A stretch of 64,000 nt of DNA from Litorivita sp040371945 (GCF_040371945.1 NZ_BAABWS010000002.1:310001-374000); one strand, 5' to 3'. Shown: positions 15,396-24,684, counted from the first letter of the stretch. Notes: generated by a model from the sequence alone, not told the origin. Numbers and translations are program-made.

Positions 15396-16136
15396 ATGGC
15401 CGGCCATTCCAAATGGGCAAACATCCAGCACCGCAAAGGGCGTCAGGACAAGCTGCGCGCCAAGCTTTTCTCGAAACTGTCCAAAGAGATCACCGTCGCG
15501 GCAAAAATGGGCGACCCCGATCCCGATAAAAACCCGCGCCTGCGTCTGGCCGTCAAAGAGGCGAAATCCTCCTCGGTGCCCAAGGATGTGATCGAACGCG
15601 CGATCAAGAAATCCATGGCGGGCGAGGGCGAGGATTACGAAGAAATCCGCTATGAGGGCTATGGCCCGGGCGGCGTGGCGGTGATCGTCGAGGCGATGAC
15701 CGACAACCGCAACCGCACCGCCTCCTCGGTGCGCTCGACCTTTACCAAAGCGGGCGGCAATCTGGGCGAAACCGGCTCTGTCGGCTTTATGTTCGACCGC
15801 AAGGGCGAGGTGACCTACCCCGCCTCCGTGGGCGACGCCGACACGGTGATGATGGCCGCCATTGAGGCGGGCGCCGAGGATGTGCAAAGCTCCGACGAGG
15901 GCCATGTGATCTATTGCGCCGATACCGATCTCAACGAGGTCGCCACCGCGCTGGAGGCCGATCTGGGCGAGAGCGAGAGCACCAAACTGGTTTGGGTGCC
16001 CAATATCAGCACCGAGTTGGACCTTGAGGGCATGGAAAAGCTGATGAAGCTGATTGATGCGCTTGAAGATGACGATGACGTGCAGCGCGTCACCGCCAAT
16101 TTCGAAGCCTCCGACGAGGTCATGGCGCAGCTGTGA
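15396..16136 (+). CDS. yebC: YebC/PmpR-family (TACO1-like) protein
   Basis: This 246-residue protein has the standard length and begins MAGHSKWANIQHRKGRQD, the family signature. Further conserved blocks are AKMGDPDPDKNPRLRLAVKEAKSSSVPKDVIERAIKK and YGPGGVAVIVEAMTDNRNRTASSVRSTFTKAGGNLGETGSVGFMF. Members were named transcriptional regulators; later work links them to translation of proline-rich stretches. It is preceded by its own spacing of 184 bases and followed by a hairpin, so it is likely monocistronic. Confidence 0.96.
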   Translation: MAGHSKWANIQHRKGRQDKLRAKLFSKLSKEITVAAKMGDPDPDKNPRLRLAVKEAKSSSVPKDVIERAIKKSMAGEGEDYEEIRYEGYGPGGVAVIVEAMTDNRNRTASSVRSTFTKAGGNLGETGSVGFMFDRKGEVTYPASVGDADTVMMAAIEAGAEDVQSSDEGHVIYCADTDLNEVATALEADLGESESTKLVWVPNISTELDLEGMEKLMKLIDALEDDDDVQRVTANFEASDEVMAQL

Positions 16137-16159
16137 TCCGCCGCGCAATCCCTTACGGC

Positions 16160-16188
16160 AGGGCGCTTCTTCGCGGGGCGCCCTGTTT
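16160..16188 (+). terminator. Probable terminator of yebC
   Basis: AGGGCGC (16160-16166) pairs with GCGCCCT (16178-16184), followed by GTTT, 24 bases after the yebC stop. Confidence 0.55.
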
Positions 16189-16251
16189 GCATTTTGCCGC
16201 CCGCGCGGGGGCGCGGCGCGCTTTGCGCGTTGCGGCGGCAAGGCGGGCCTT

Positions 16252-16881
16252 GTGACGGCGGGGGTGACGGCGGGGCTGACGGCATCGGCTGCGGCGGGGT
16301 TCTGGCTCGGGCTGTCCTTGATCCTCGCCATCGGCGCGCAAAATGCCTTTGTCTTGCGGCAGGGATTGGCGCGCTCCCATGTCTTTGCGGTCTGCCTGAC
16401 CTGTGCGCTGTCGGATGCGATTTTGATCGCGGCGGGGGTGGCCGGATTTGGCGCGCTGAGCAAAGCCGCCCCGTGGATCGAGCCGCTGATGCGCTACGGC
16501 GGCGCGGCGTTTTTGTTGGTCTACGGGCTGCGCAGCTTTGCCGCCGCATGGCGCGGGGGGCAGGGCGGGCTTGAGGCCGCATCGGGCGCGCGGGCCTCGC
16601 TGGGCAAGGCGCTGGCGACCTGCTTGCTGCTCACATGGGCCAATCCGCATGTCTATCTCGATACGGTGGTCTTGCTGGGCGCGGTCTCGTCCAATTACAC
16701 CCCGCGGGCGGGCTTTGCTGCGGGCGCGATGACGGCCAGCTTCGTGTTCTTTTTCGCGCTGGGCTACGGGGCGCGGCTTTTGGCACCGCTCTTTGCCCGC
16801 CCCCTGACGTGGCGCATTTTCGAGGCCGGTATCGGCGCGGTGATGTGGGCGATCGCGGTCAAACTGGCGCTGGGCGGCTAG
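16252..16881 (+). CDS. LysE/ArgO-family amino-acid exporter
   Basis: This protein of about 209 residues has five or six membrane helices. Its start region FWLGLSLILAIGAQNAFVLRQGLARSHVFAVCLTCALSDAILIAAGVAGFG is the LysE/ArgO signature (IGAQNAFVL), and TWANPHVYLDTVVLLGA is the second conserved block; both mark basic amino-acid export. No ATG is available; GTG at 16252 was chosen, and GTG at 16264 is equally possible. The frame is open upstream but that part is not family sequence. Confidence 0.88.
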   Translation: MTAGVTAGLTASAAAGFWLGLSLILAIGAQNAFVLRQGLARSHVFAVCLTCALSDAILIAAGVAGFGALSKAAPWIEPLMRYGGAAFLLVYGLRSFAAAWRGGQGGLEAASGARASLGKALATCLLLTWANPHVYLDTVVLLGAVSSNYTPRAGFAAGAMTASFVFFFALGYGARLLAPLFARPLTWRIFEAGIGAVMWAIAVKLALGG

Positions 16882-16958
16882 GGCGCGCGCCTCTTGCGCC
16901 GCCCGCGCTCGGCATTTTGCGGCTTTTCCACCCGCCGCGCCTCTGCTAGAAATCCGCT

Positions 16959-17858
16959 ATGCAAAATAATAATCCGCAGCCCATCAAGGGCATTCTTTGG
17001 ATGGTTTTGACGGGTCTGCTCTTTGTTGGCGTCACCGCGATTGTTCGTATCACCGGTCCCCAAGTCCCCGCAGCCGAGGCGGCGTTCTTGCGCTATTCCA
17101 TCGGTTTGGTGTTTTTGCTGCCGCTCATGCGCCCCTTGATGCGGGCCCGCCCCACTGTGCGGCAGATCAAGGTTTTCGCCCTGCGCGGCGCCTTTCACAC
17201 CGTCGGCGTGGCGCTGTGGTTTTACGCCATGGTGCACATCCCGCTACAGGATGTGACGGCGATGAATTACCTCTCGCCGGTCTATGTGACCTTGGGCGCG
17301 GCGCTGTTTTTGGGCGAGAAGCTCGCGTTGCGTCGGATATTGGCGATTGCGGTGGCTTTGGTCGGGGTGATGATCATCTTGCGCCCTGGTGTGCGCGAGG
17401 TCGGCGACGGGCATCTGGCGATGCTGATCGCGACCATGGCCTTTGCGGGCTCCTTCCTGACCGGCAAAATGGTCTCGGACGAAAGCGATCCGGCGCTGGT
17501 GGTGGCGATGTTGTCGGTCACCGTGGCCATCGGGCTGGCGCCTTTGGCGGCGCTCAATTGGGTCACGCCCACATGGACGACCTTGGGGCTTTTGACCCTC
17601 ACGGCCTTTGTCGCCACCTTGGGCCATTACACCATGACCTTGGCCTTTGCCGCCGCGCCCCTGACGGTGACACAGCCGGTCACGTTTTTGCAACTGATCT
17701 GGGCGGTCGCCCTTGGCACCACGTTTTTCGGCGAGGCCTTCGATCTGTGGGTGCTGGTCGGCGGCGCGGTGATCCTTGGCGCGATCAGCTTCATGACGTG
17801 GCGCGAGGCGCAGATCAACCGCCGCGTCACCCCGACCGCCACGGCGACCAAGGTCTAG
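16959..17858 (+). CDS. EamA-family (DMT) transporter
   Basis: This 299-residue protein has ten predicted helices in two EamA repeats. The first repeat includes GILWMVLTGLLFVGVTAIVRI and PLQDVTAMNYLSPVYVTLGAALFLGEKL at about residues 90-118; the second ends VTFLQLIWAVALGTTFFGEAFDLWVLVGGAVIL. These E-rich junctions between helices 4 and 5 and between 9 and 10 are typical. DMT permeases export metabolites; the substrate here is unknown. The convergent choV gene ends ten bases downstream. Confidence 0.9.
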   Translation: MQNNNPQPIKGILWMVLTGLLFVGVTAIVRITGPQVPAAEAAFLRYSIGLVFLLPLMRPLMRARPTVRQIKVFALRGAFHTVGVALWFYAMVHIPLQDVTAMNYLSPVYVTLGAALFLGEKLALRRILAIAVALVGVMIILRPGVREVGDGHLAMLIATMAFAGSFLTGKMVSDESDPALVVAMLSVTVAIGLAPLAALNWVTPTWTTLGLLTLTAFVATLGHYTMTLAFAAAPLTVTQPVTFLQLIWAVALGTTFFGEAFDLWVLVGGAVILGAISFMTWREAQINRRVTPTATATKV

Positions 17859-17867
17859 GCCCGCGCC

Positions 17868-18896
17868 CTATCCGCGCGGGTCGAGCAGTTTGGCCAAAAT
17901 CTGCCCGCGCGTGATCACCCCGATCAAGGCGCCGCCCTCTTCGACGCCGATATGTTTCTGCGCATCATCCGTCGCCGCCATCACCTCGCGGATCGGCAGG
18001 TCGGCGGCCACTGTGATCTCGGGGCGTGCATCGCCCGCAGGTGCCATGACATCGCGCGCGCGCAGCACGCCGAGCGGGTTCATATGGGCGACAAATTCGG
18101 CGACATAGTCATTGGCCGGCGCGGTGAAAATCTCTTGCGGGGTGCCGCATTGGATGATCCGTCCGCCCTCCATAATGGCGATGCGATTGCCGATCTTGAA
18201 GGCCTCATCAAGGTCATGGCTGACGAAAATAATCGTGCGCTGCAATTGCTTTTGCAGGCTCAAAAGCTCGTCTTGCAAATGGGTGCGGATCAAGGGATCG
18301 AGCGCCGAAAACGGCTCGTCCATCAGCAAGATCGGCGCTTCGGTGGCAAAGGCGCGGGCCAATCCGACGCGTTGCTGCATGCCGCCGGACAATTCGCCCA
18401 CCTTGCGATCCGCCCAATCGGACAGCGAGACGAGGTCGAGCTGTTTCTTGACCGCCTCTGCGCGTTCGGCGCGCCCCATCCCAGACAGTTCCAACCCCAG
18501 CCCGACGTTCTCTTCGACGCTGCGCCACGGCAGAAGGCCGAATTGTTGGAACACCATCGCCACGCGGCGCTGGCGCAGGTGGCGCAGGGTCTTGGCATCG
18601 CTGCTGCCGACCTCGATCATGTGATCGCCATCGTTCACGCGCACCGCGCCGCGCGCCACGGGGTTGAGCCCGTTGACCGCGCGCAGCAGCGTGGATTTGC
18701 CCGAGCCCGACAGGCCCATGAGCACCAAAATCTCGCCCTCTTTGACGCTGAGCGAGCAATCATGCACGCCCAGAACCTGCCCCGTCGCCTCTTGGATATC
18801 GGCGCGGCTTTGCATCTCGTCCATCAAGGGCAGGGCGCGTTCGGGCGCCTCGCCAAAGACGATGGAAACCTTGTCGAATTCTACTGCTGTGCTCAT
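17868..18896 (-). CDS. choV: Choline ABC transporter ATP-binding protein (ChoV/ProV type)
   Basis: This 342-residue ATPase drives choline/betaine import at the inner membrane. It has Walker A LMGLSGSGKSTLL, signature LSGGMQQRVGLARAFA, Walker B ILLMDEPFSALDPL and switch His in FVSHDLDEA; a CBS-like segment occupies the last 70 residues (RDVMAP...IGVITRGQILAKLL), typical of quaternary-amine ATPases and linked to ionic-strength sensing in relatives. ATG 18896 starts two bases after the choW stop, so translation is coupled; a TTG two codons earlier is less likely. It is the third gene of the choX-choW-choV operon. Confidence 0.92.
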   Translation of the reverse strand: MSTAVEFDKVSIVFGEAPERALPLMDEMQSRADIQEATGQVLGVHDCSLSVKEGEILVLMGLSGSGKSTLLRAVNGLNPVARGAVRVNDGDHMIEVGSSDAKTLRHLRQRRVAMVFQQFGLLPWRSVEENVGLGLELSGMGRAERAEAVKKQLDLVSLSDWADRKVGELSGGMQQRVGLARAFATEAPILLMDEPFSALDPLIRTHLQDELLSLQKQLQRTIIFVSHDLDEAFKIGNRIAIMEGGRIIQCGTPQEIFTAPANDYVAEFVAHMNPLGVLRARDVMAPAGDARPEITVAADLPIREVMAATDDAQKHIGVEEGGALIGVITRGQILAKLLDPRG

Positions 18897-18898
18897 GA

Positions 18899-19741
18899 TC
18901 AACGCTCCACCCGCAACATGCGGTCAAGCATGATCGCCACCACCACGATGATCAATCCGCTCTCGAAGCCGAGCGCGGTGTTGACCTGTCCGAGCGCGCG
19001 CATCACCGGCACGCCCAGCCCGTTCGCCCCCACCAAGGCCGCGATCACCACCATCGACAGCGACAGCATGATCGTCTGGTTCAAACCGGCCATGATTTGC
19101 GGCAAGGCATAGGGCAATTCCACCTTCCACAGCTTTTGCCGAGGCGTCGCGCCAAAGGCTTCGGCGGCCTCCAAAAGCGGCGTCGGGGTCGAGGCAATGC
19201 CAAGCTGCGTCAAACGGATCGGCGCGGGCAGCACAAAGATCACCGATGCGATCAATCCAGGCACCATGCCGATGCCGAAAAACACAATCGCAGGAATGAG
19301 ATAGACAAAGGTCGGCAGGGTTTGCATCAGGTCCAGAACAGGGCGCAATGTGCGGTATAATTTGGGCCGGTGCGCCGCCGCAATCCCGATCGGAACGCCC
19401 ACCCCCATGCACACGACACAGGCCGACAGGACCAGCGTCAAGCTTTGCGTGGTTTCCTTCCAATAGCCTTGGTTGAGGATGAACAAAAATCCGAGCAGCA
19501 CGAAAAGTGCCGTCTTCCACGAGCGTTGCAACACATAGGTCAGCGCCACAAAAACCGCGATCACGATCAAGGGATGCGGGGTTTGCAGCACCCATAAAAA
19601 CGCGTCGATCATCGCCTCCAATGCGGCGGCCAGCCCGTCAAAGACCACGGCTCCGTTGTCTTGCAAAATGTCGAAAAATCCTTCGGCGACTTTGCCGACG
19701 GGGATTTTGCTGGAGGTGATCCAGTCCAAGATGGAATCCAT
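18899..19741 (-). CDS. choW: Choline ABC transporter permease (ChoW/ProW type)
   Basis: This 280-residue inner-membrane permease has six or seven helices and the BPD_transp_1 EAA loop at LEAAEAFGATPRQKLWKVELPYALPQIMAGLNQT (about residues 185-215), which docks ChoV. The long N-terminal amphipathic part (residues 1-60) is usual for quaternary-amine permeases. It is separated from choX by 86 bases that contain a terminator-like hairpin, so it is expected to be expressed below choX. Confidence 0.92.
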   Translation of the reverse strand: MDSILDWITSSKIPVGKVAEGFFDILQDNGAVVFDGLAAALEAMIDAFLWVLQTPHPLIVIAVFVALTYVLQRSWKTALFVLLGFLFILNQGYWKETTQSLTLVLSACVVCMGVGVPIGIAAAHRPKLYRTLRPVLDLMQTLPTFVYLIPAIVFFGIGMVPGLIASVIFVLPAPIRLTQLGIASTPTPLLEAAEAFGATPRQKLWKVELPYALPQIMAGLNQTIMLSLSMVVIAALVGANGLGVPVMRALGQVNTALGFESGLIIVVVAIMLDRMLRVER

Positions 19742-19786
19742 GCGCGCGTCCCTGTTTTGGTTTTTGTTTTTAGAGGCTTAGATATG

Positions 19787-19819
19787 AAAAGGGCGCGCGT
19801 CCCGAAGGAGGCGCGCCCT
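19787..19819 (-). terminator. Attenuator-like terminator between choX and choW
   Basis: On the minus strand GGGCGCG (19812-19818) pairs with CGCGCCC (19791-19797), followed by TTTT at 19787-19790. It lies ten bases after the choX stop. Partial termination here would give more binding protein than permease, as in many ABC importer operons. Confidence 0.7.
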
Positions 19820-19827
19820 GATCGGGC

Positions 19828-20742
19828 TTAAAGGCCGAGGGCCGCTTTGACCGCTGGCAACCCCTCGGCGCCGTCTTTGGTGCTCACCCCGTCGAGCCAC
19901 GCGTCCAGCACATCGCCGTTCGCCTTGAGCCACGCCATTGTCGCGGCGTCGGGGTCCATACCTTCGTCGAGGATCTGGCCCATGATCGAGTTTTCCATCG
20001 GCAGCGAGAATTTGAGGTTGGCAAGGAATTTGCCCACATTGGGGCATTCGGCGGCATAGCCCTTGCGCGTCACGGTTTCGACCACGCCCTCACCGCCAAA
20101 GAAATCCTCGCCGCCTGGCAGGTATTTCAATTCGAAATTGGCGTTCATCGGATGCGGCTCCCAGCCAAGGAACACCACGTCATCGCCCTTTTTATAGGCG
20201 CGTTTGACCTGTGCCAGCATGCCTTGCTCGGAGCTTTCGATCACCTCGAAGCCCTTGAGCCCGTGGGTGTCGGCCTCGGCCAGCGAGACGAGGTAGCCGT
20301 TGCCCTCATTGCCCGGTTCGATGCCGTAGATTTTGCCATCAAGGCTCTCGCGGAATTTGGCGATATCGGCGTAGGATTGCAGGCCCTTGTCATAGGTATA
20401 GGCGGGCACGGCGAGGGTGTATTTCGTCCCCGTCAAATTGACGCCGACGGATTCGATCTCGCCGCTTTCGATATAGGGGGTGATGGCACCGGCCTGCGCG
20501 GGCATCCAGTTGCCCAAGAACACATCGACATCATCGGATTCCAGCGCCGCAAAGGTCACTGGCACCGAGAGGATTTTCACCTCGACGTCGTAGCCCAAGG
20601 CCTCCAGCACATGTTTCGTGGCCGAGGTCGTGGTGGTGATATCGGTCCAGCCGACATCAGAGAAAGTCACCGAGCCGCAATCGGCAAGGGCGGGGCTGGC
20701 GGCCACAAGGGCCAGAGCGGAAAGAGTGGATTTGAGTGTCAT
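19828..20742 (-). CDS. choX: Choline-binding periplasmic protein (ChoX)
   Basis: This 304-residue precursor has signal peptide MTLKSTLSALALVAASPALA then DCGSVTFSDVGWTDITTTTSATKHVLEALGY. Blocks VFLGNWMPAQ, DGKIYGIEPGNEGNGYL, GFEVIESSEQGMLAQVKRA and VFLGWEPHPMNANF match what I recall of Sinorhizobium ChoX very closely, including the aromatic residues that cage the trimethylammonium group, so choline is a better call than glycine betaine. GGGAG precedes the ATG. A longer frame to 20964 runs through the control region and is not used. It is divergent from betI with the BetI palindrome between. Confidence 0.92.
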   Translation of the reverse strand: MTLKSTLSALALVAASPALADCGSVTFSDVGWTDITTTTSATKHVLEALGYDVEVKILSVPVTFAALESDDVDVFLGNWMPAQAGAITPYIESGEIESVGVNLTGTKYTLAVPAYTYDKGLQSYADIAKFRESLDGKIYGIEPGNEGNGYLVSLAEADTHGLKGFEVIESSEQGMLAQVKRAYKKGDDVVFLGWEPHPMNANFELKYLPGGEDFFGGEGVVETVTRKGYAAECPNVGKFLANLKFSLPMENSIMGQILDEGMDPDAATMAWLKANGDVLDAWLDGVSTKDGAEGLPAVKAALGL

Positions 20743-20769
20743 GGGTCGCTCCCTGAGTTGGCGATTTTT

Positions 20770-20791
20770 ATTGATTGACGAGTCAATCAAT
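20770..20791. promoter_or_regulatory. BetI operator palindrome
   Basis: ATTGATTGAC (20770-20779) and its exact complement GTCAATCAAT (20782-20791) are separated by GA. It lies between the divergent choX and betI genes, 28 bases before choX and 45 before betI. It resembles known BetI sites with inward TTGA/TCAA halves, so one dimer pair could control both operons. Confidence 0.85.
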
Positions 20792-20836
20792 GAACAATAT
20801 CGAGAAGAAAGCAAGGGTCTAATAGAGGTGACAACG

Positions 20837-21514
20837 ATGCCTAAGCTCGGGATGGAACCTATCAGGCGCGCGGCGCTTGTAAAGGCGACGATTGCAGAGA
20901 TCGGCGCCGCCGGAACGCTCGACGTGACGGTCGGCAAGATCGCGCGCCGCGCGGGCATGTCCACCGCTTTGGCGCATCATTATTTCGGTGGAAAGGACCA
21001 AATCCTTCTGGCCGCCATGCGCCATATCCTTGTGATGTTCGCCGATGAGGCGCGCGGGCGGATCGCGGCGGCCAAGACCCCCGCCGCGCGGCTCGATGCG
21101 ATCATCTGCGCCTCTTTCGCGCCGTCGAATTTCAGCGAGGACGTCATCGCCGCTTGGCTCAATTTCTACGTTCTGGCGCAATCGAGCGAGGAAGCGCTGC
21201 GCCTGTTGACGGTCTATCGGCGCCGCTTGCAATCCAATCTCACCCACGCCTTGCGCCCCTTGGCGGGCGAAGCCGCCGCGCAAAAGGCCGACCTGATCGG
21301 CGCGCTCATTGACGGGGTTTACCTGCGCCAAGCCCTGCGCAGCGATGCGATGGGCGGGGCGGCGGCGGTGGCGATGCTGCGCGGGGCGGCCGAGGATATG
21401 CTCGCGCCGATCAAAATCGCCGCGCCCGAGTGGTCCCAAGACGCCGCCCAAAACGCCCAAGATGCCAGCCAAACCGCCCCCCTAACCGCCCCCCGAAAGG
21501 ACCCGCGCCCATGA
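20837..21514 (+). CDS. betI: Choline-responsive repressor BetI (TetR family)
   Basis: This 225-residue TetR-type repressor has the HTH within residues 8-50: RRAALVKATIAEIGAAGTLDVTVGKIARRAGMSTALAHHYFGGKDQILLAAMRHI, a BetI signature. Conserved AAWLNFYVLAQ and LIGALIDGVYLRQALR follow in the ligand domain. The last 25 residues (SQDAAQNAQDASQTAPLTAP) are an Ala/Gln/Asp tail not needed for the fold. AGAGGTG lies six bases before ATG 20837; a longer frame from 20618 overlaps choX and is rejected. The stop overlaps betC by ATGA. Choline or its aldehyde relieves repression in characterised homologues. Confidence 0.93.
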   Translation: MPKLGMEPIRRAALVKATIAEIGAAGTLDVTVGKIARRAGMSTALAHHYFGGKDQILLAAMRHILVMFADEARGRIAAAKTPAARLDAIICASFAPSNFSEDVIAAWLNFYVLAQSSEEALRLLTVYRRRLQSNLTHALRPLAGEAAAQKADLIGALIDGVYLRQALRSDAMGGAAAVAMLRGAAEDMLAPIKIAAPEWSQDAAQNAQDASQTAPLTAPRKDPRP

Positions 21515-23022
21515 GCCGCCCGAATATCTTGATCTTTATGGTCGACCAACTCAACGGCACGCTCTTTCCCGACGGGCCTGCGGACTGGCTCCATGCGCCC
21601 AACCTCAAAAAGCTCGCCGCCCGCTCCACGCGGTTCAAAAACGCCTATACTGCCTCGCCGCTTTGCGCCCCGGGGCGCGCGTCGTTCATGTCCGGCCAAT
21701 TGCCCAGCCAGACCGGCGTTTACGACAATGCCGCCGAATTTGCATCCTCGATCCCGACCTACGCGCATCACCTGCGCCGCGCGGGCTATCAAACCTGCCT
21801 GTCGGGCAAGATGCATTTCGTCGGCCCCGACCAGTTGCACGGTTTCGAAGAGCGCCTGACCACCGACATCTACCCGCCCGATTTCGGATGGACCCCCGAT
21901 TACCGCAAGCCTGGCGAGCGGATCGATTGGTGGTATCACAATATGGGGTCGGTCACCGGATCGGGCGTCGCCGAGATCACCAACCAGATGGAATATGACG
22001 ACGAGGTCGCCTATCACGCCACGCGCAAGGTCTATGATCTGGGCCGCGGGCTGGATGCGCGCCCGTGGTGCCTGACCGTCAGCTTCACCCATCCGCATGA
22101 CCCCTATGTGGCGCGCAAAAAATACTGGGACCTCTATGAGGATTGCGCGCATCTGTTGCCGCAGGTGCCCGCGATGGATTACGCCGATCACGACCCCCAT
22201 GCGCAGCGGATTTTCGACGCCAATGACTGGCGCAATTTCGACATTTCCGAAGACGATATCCGCCGCTCGCGCCGCGCCTATTTCGCCAATATCTCCTATC
22301 TCGACGATAAGATCGGCGAGGTGATGGAGGCGCTGGAGACCACCCGCCAAGAGGCGATCATCCTCTTTGTCTCCGATCACGGCGATATGCTGGGCGAACG
22401 CGGGCTATGGTTCAAGATGAGCTTTCTCGAAGGCTCGGCCCGCGTGCCCGTGATGATCAGCGCCCCCGAGATGGAGGCCGGATTGGTCACCGCGCCGGTG
22501 TCCAACATCGACATCTGCCCGACGGTTTGCGATCTGGCGGGGGTGAGCATGCAAGAGGTCATGCCATGGACCAGCGGCGAGAGCCTCAAACCCTTGGGTC
22601 AAGAAGGCGGCACGCGCCGCTCGCCCGTGGCGATGGAATATGCCGCCGAGGCTTCCTATGCGCCGATGGTCGCCTTGGTCGAGGGGCGGTATAAATTCAC
22701 CGCCTGCGCGCTTGATCCGGACCAATTGTTCGACCTTGCCGCCGATCCGCATGAGCTGACCAATCTGGCCGGCGATCCGGCCCATGCCGAGACCTATGCG
22801 CGGCTCAAACACATGGCGGCGCAGCGGTGGGATCTGGAGGCCTTCGACGCCGATGTGCGCCAAAGCCAAGCGCGCCGCTGGGTGGTCTATGAGGCCTTGC
22901 GGCAGGGCGGCTATTTCCCGTGGGATTACCAGCCGCTGCAAAAAGCCTCCGAACGCTACATGCGCAACCATATGGATTTGAACGTGCTCGAAGAGAACCA
23001 AAGGTTCCCGCGCGGCGAATAA
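21511..23022 (+). CDS. betC: Choline-sulfatase
   Basis: This 503-residue cytosolic sulfatase hydrolyses choline-O-sulfate to choline and sulfate. The type I signature LCAPGRASFMSG has Cys52-x-Pro-x-Arg56; Cys52 is the residue converted to formylglycine. Metal ligands include Asp12 in FMVDQ and the VSDHGDMLGERGLW motif. The C-terminal choline-sulfatase domain (ASERYMRNHMDLN) is present. It starts within the betI stop codon. The presence of betC shows that the organism can use the sulfate ester as a choline and sulfur source. Confidence 0.95.
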   Translation: MSRPNILIFMVDQLNGTLFPDGPADWLHAPNLKKLAARSTRFKNAYTASPLCAPGRASFMSGQLPSQTGVYDNAAEFASSIPTYAHHLRRAGYQTCLSGKMHFVGPDQLHGFEERLTTDIYPPDFGWTPDYRKPGERIDWWYHNMGSVTGSGVAEITNQMEYDDEVAYHATRKVYDLGRGLDARPWCLTVSFTHPHDPYVARKKYWDLYEDCAHLLPQVPAMDYADHDPHAQRIFDANDWRNFDISEDDIRRSRRAYFANISYLDDKIGEVMEALETTRQEAIILFVSDHGDMLGERGLWFKMSFLEGSARVPVMISAPEMEAGLVTAPVSNIDICPTVCDLAGVSMQEVMPWTSGESLKPLGQEGGTRRSPVAMEYAAEASYAPMVALVEGRYKFTACALDPDQLFDLAADPHELTNLAGDPAHAETYARLKHMAAQRWDLEAFDADVRQSQARRWVVYEALRQGGYFPWDYQPLQKASERYMRNHMDLNVLEENQRFPRGE

Positions 23023-23144
23023 CCAAGGCGCGGCGGGGCAGGGCGGGGCGGCAGGCGCCCCCGCGCCGCTCGCTAGAGGCGCCAAACCCCGCACCCGAGC
23101 GCGCGATACCCGCCCGAAACCGCGCCGATACCAGACCGAAACCG

Positions 23145-23184
23145 CACCGACGCAATACCGACGTTTTACCGACGCAATACCGAC
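23145..23184 (+). repeat. TACCGAC repeat cluster, locus 1
   Basis: CCGACGCAATACCGAC occurs twice (23147-23162 and 23169-23184) with TACCGAC half-units around it, in the 207-base gap between betC and betB. A 30-base part (23145-23174) matches the complement of 57239-57268 at 25 positions. Confidence 0.65.
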
Positions 23185-23229
23185 AGGGCCAAACGCCCGC
23201 TCTTTGCCCCTTTGAGAAAGCCGCCCGAT

Positions 23230-24684
23230 ATGACCGTGATCCAACCCGCCGCCAGCCATTTTATCAACGGAGCCTATGTCGAGGATACGCGCGGCACGCC
23301 GATGCCCGTGCTCTATCCCGCCACCGGAGAGACCATCGCAACCCTCCATGCGGCGACCCCGCAACTGATTGAAAAAGCGATAGAATCCGCCAAGGCGGCA
23401 CAGCCCGCATGGGCCGCTCTGTCTGGCACCGAACGTGGCCGCATCCTGCGCCGCGCCGCCGATATTTTCCGCGCGCGCAATCACGAATTGTCGGTGCTCG
23501 AAACCTATGACACTGGCAAACCCTTGCAAGAAACCCTCGTCGCCGACGCCACCTCCGGCGCCGATGCGCTGGAGTATTTCGGTAGCCTTTCCAGTAGCTT
23601 AACCGGCGAATACATCCCCCTTGGCGGCGATTGGGTCTATACCATCCGCGAGGCTTTGGGCCTGTGCGTCGGCATCGGCGCATGGAACTACCCCACCCAG
23701 ATCGCCTGTTGGAAAGCCGCCCCCGCCTTGGCCTGCGGCAATGCGATGATCTTCAAACCCTCCGAGGTGACCCCGCTGTGCGCCTTGAAGGTCGCCGAAA
23801 TCCTCTCGGAGGCGGGCCTGCCGGACGGAATTTTCCAAGTATTACAAGGCGCTGGAGAGGTCGGCGCGCCGCTTGTCACCGACCCGCGCGTGGACAAGGT
23901 CTCGCTCACCGGATCTGTTCCGACGGGGAAAAAAGTCTACGCCGCCGCCGCCGCACAGATGAAACATGTGACGATGGAATTGGGCGGAAAAAGCCCGATG
24001 GTGGTCTTTGAGGACGCCAATATCGACGATGCCGTGGGCGGCGCGATCTTGGGAAATTTCTATTCCACAGGCCAAGTTTGTTCAAACGGAACAAGGGTTT
24101 ACGTCCACGCCTCGATCCGCGACGTATTCCTCAAACGGCTCAAGGAGCGGCTCGGCGCGGTGGTGATGGGCGATCCGCAAGACGAGGCGGTCAACTTCGG
24201 CCCCATGGTCTCGGCAGCGCAGCGCGACATCACCCTCTCCTATATCGCCAAGGGCCAAGCCGAAGGCGCGACCCTGTTTCACGGCGGCAAAGCCGTTGAT
24301 GGCAAAGGGTTTTTTATCGAGCCCACGGTCTTTACCGATGTCACCGACGAGATGACCATCGCCCGCGAAGAGATTTTCGGCCCCGTCATGTGCGTGCTTA
24401 CCTTCGAGGAAGAGGCCGAGGTCATCGCCCGCGCCAATGCCAGTGATTACGGCCTCGCAGCGGGGGTTTTCACCGCGGATCTGACCCGCGCGCACCGCGT
24501 CGTCGGCGCGCTGGAGGCGGGCACCTGTTTCATCAACACCTATAATCTCGCCCCCGTCGAGGTCCCTTTCGGGGGGGTGAAATCCTCCGGTGTCGGGCGC
24601 GAGAACTCCAAGGCGGCGATCGAACATTACAGCCAGCTTAAATCCGTCTATGTGGCCATGGGCCCCGTCGATGCGCCGTTCTGA
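23230..24684 (+). CDS. betB: Betaine aldehyde dehydrogenase
   Basis: This 484-residue NAD(P)+-dependent aldehyde dehydrogenase oxidises betaine aldehyde to glycine betaine. Catalytic Cys284 lies in GQVCSNGTRV, the general base Glu250 in MELGGKSP, and the cofactor motif is GSVPTGKKV (228-236). The oxyanion Asn is in WNYP (152-155). ATG 23230 was chosen; the frame opens six codons earlier at a TTG. It lies third in betI-betC-betB-betA and is separated from betC by a repeat-bearing gap. Confidence 0.95.
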   Translation: MTVIQPAASHFINGAYVEDTRGTPMPVLYPATGETIATLHAATPQLIEKAIESAKAAQPAWAALSGTERGRILRRAADIFRARNHELSVLETYDTGKPLQETLVADATSGADALEYFGSLSSSLTGEYIPLGGDWVYTIREALGLCVGIGAWNYPTQIACWKAAPALACGNAMIFKPSEVTPLCALKVAEILSEAGLPDGIFQVLQGAGEVGAPLVTDPRVDKVSLTGSVPTGKKVYAAAAAQMKHVTMELGGKSPMVVFEDANIDDAVGGAILGNFYSTGQVCSNGTRVYVHASIRDVFLKRLKERLGAVVMGDPQDEAVNFGPMVSAAQRDITLSYIAKGQAEGATLFHGGKAVDGKGFFIEPTVFTDVTDEMTIAREEIFGPVMCVLTFEEEAEVIARANASDYGLAAGVFTADLTRAHRVVGALEAGTCFINTYNLAPVEVPFGGVKSSGVGRENSKAAIEHYSQLKSVYVAMGPVDAPF

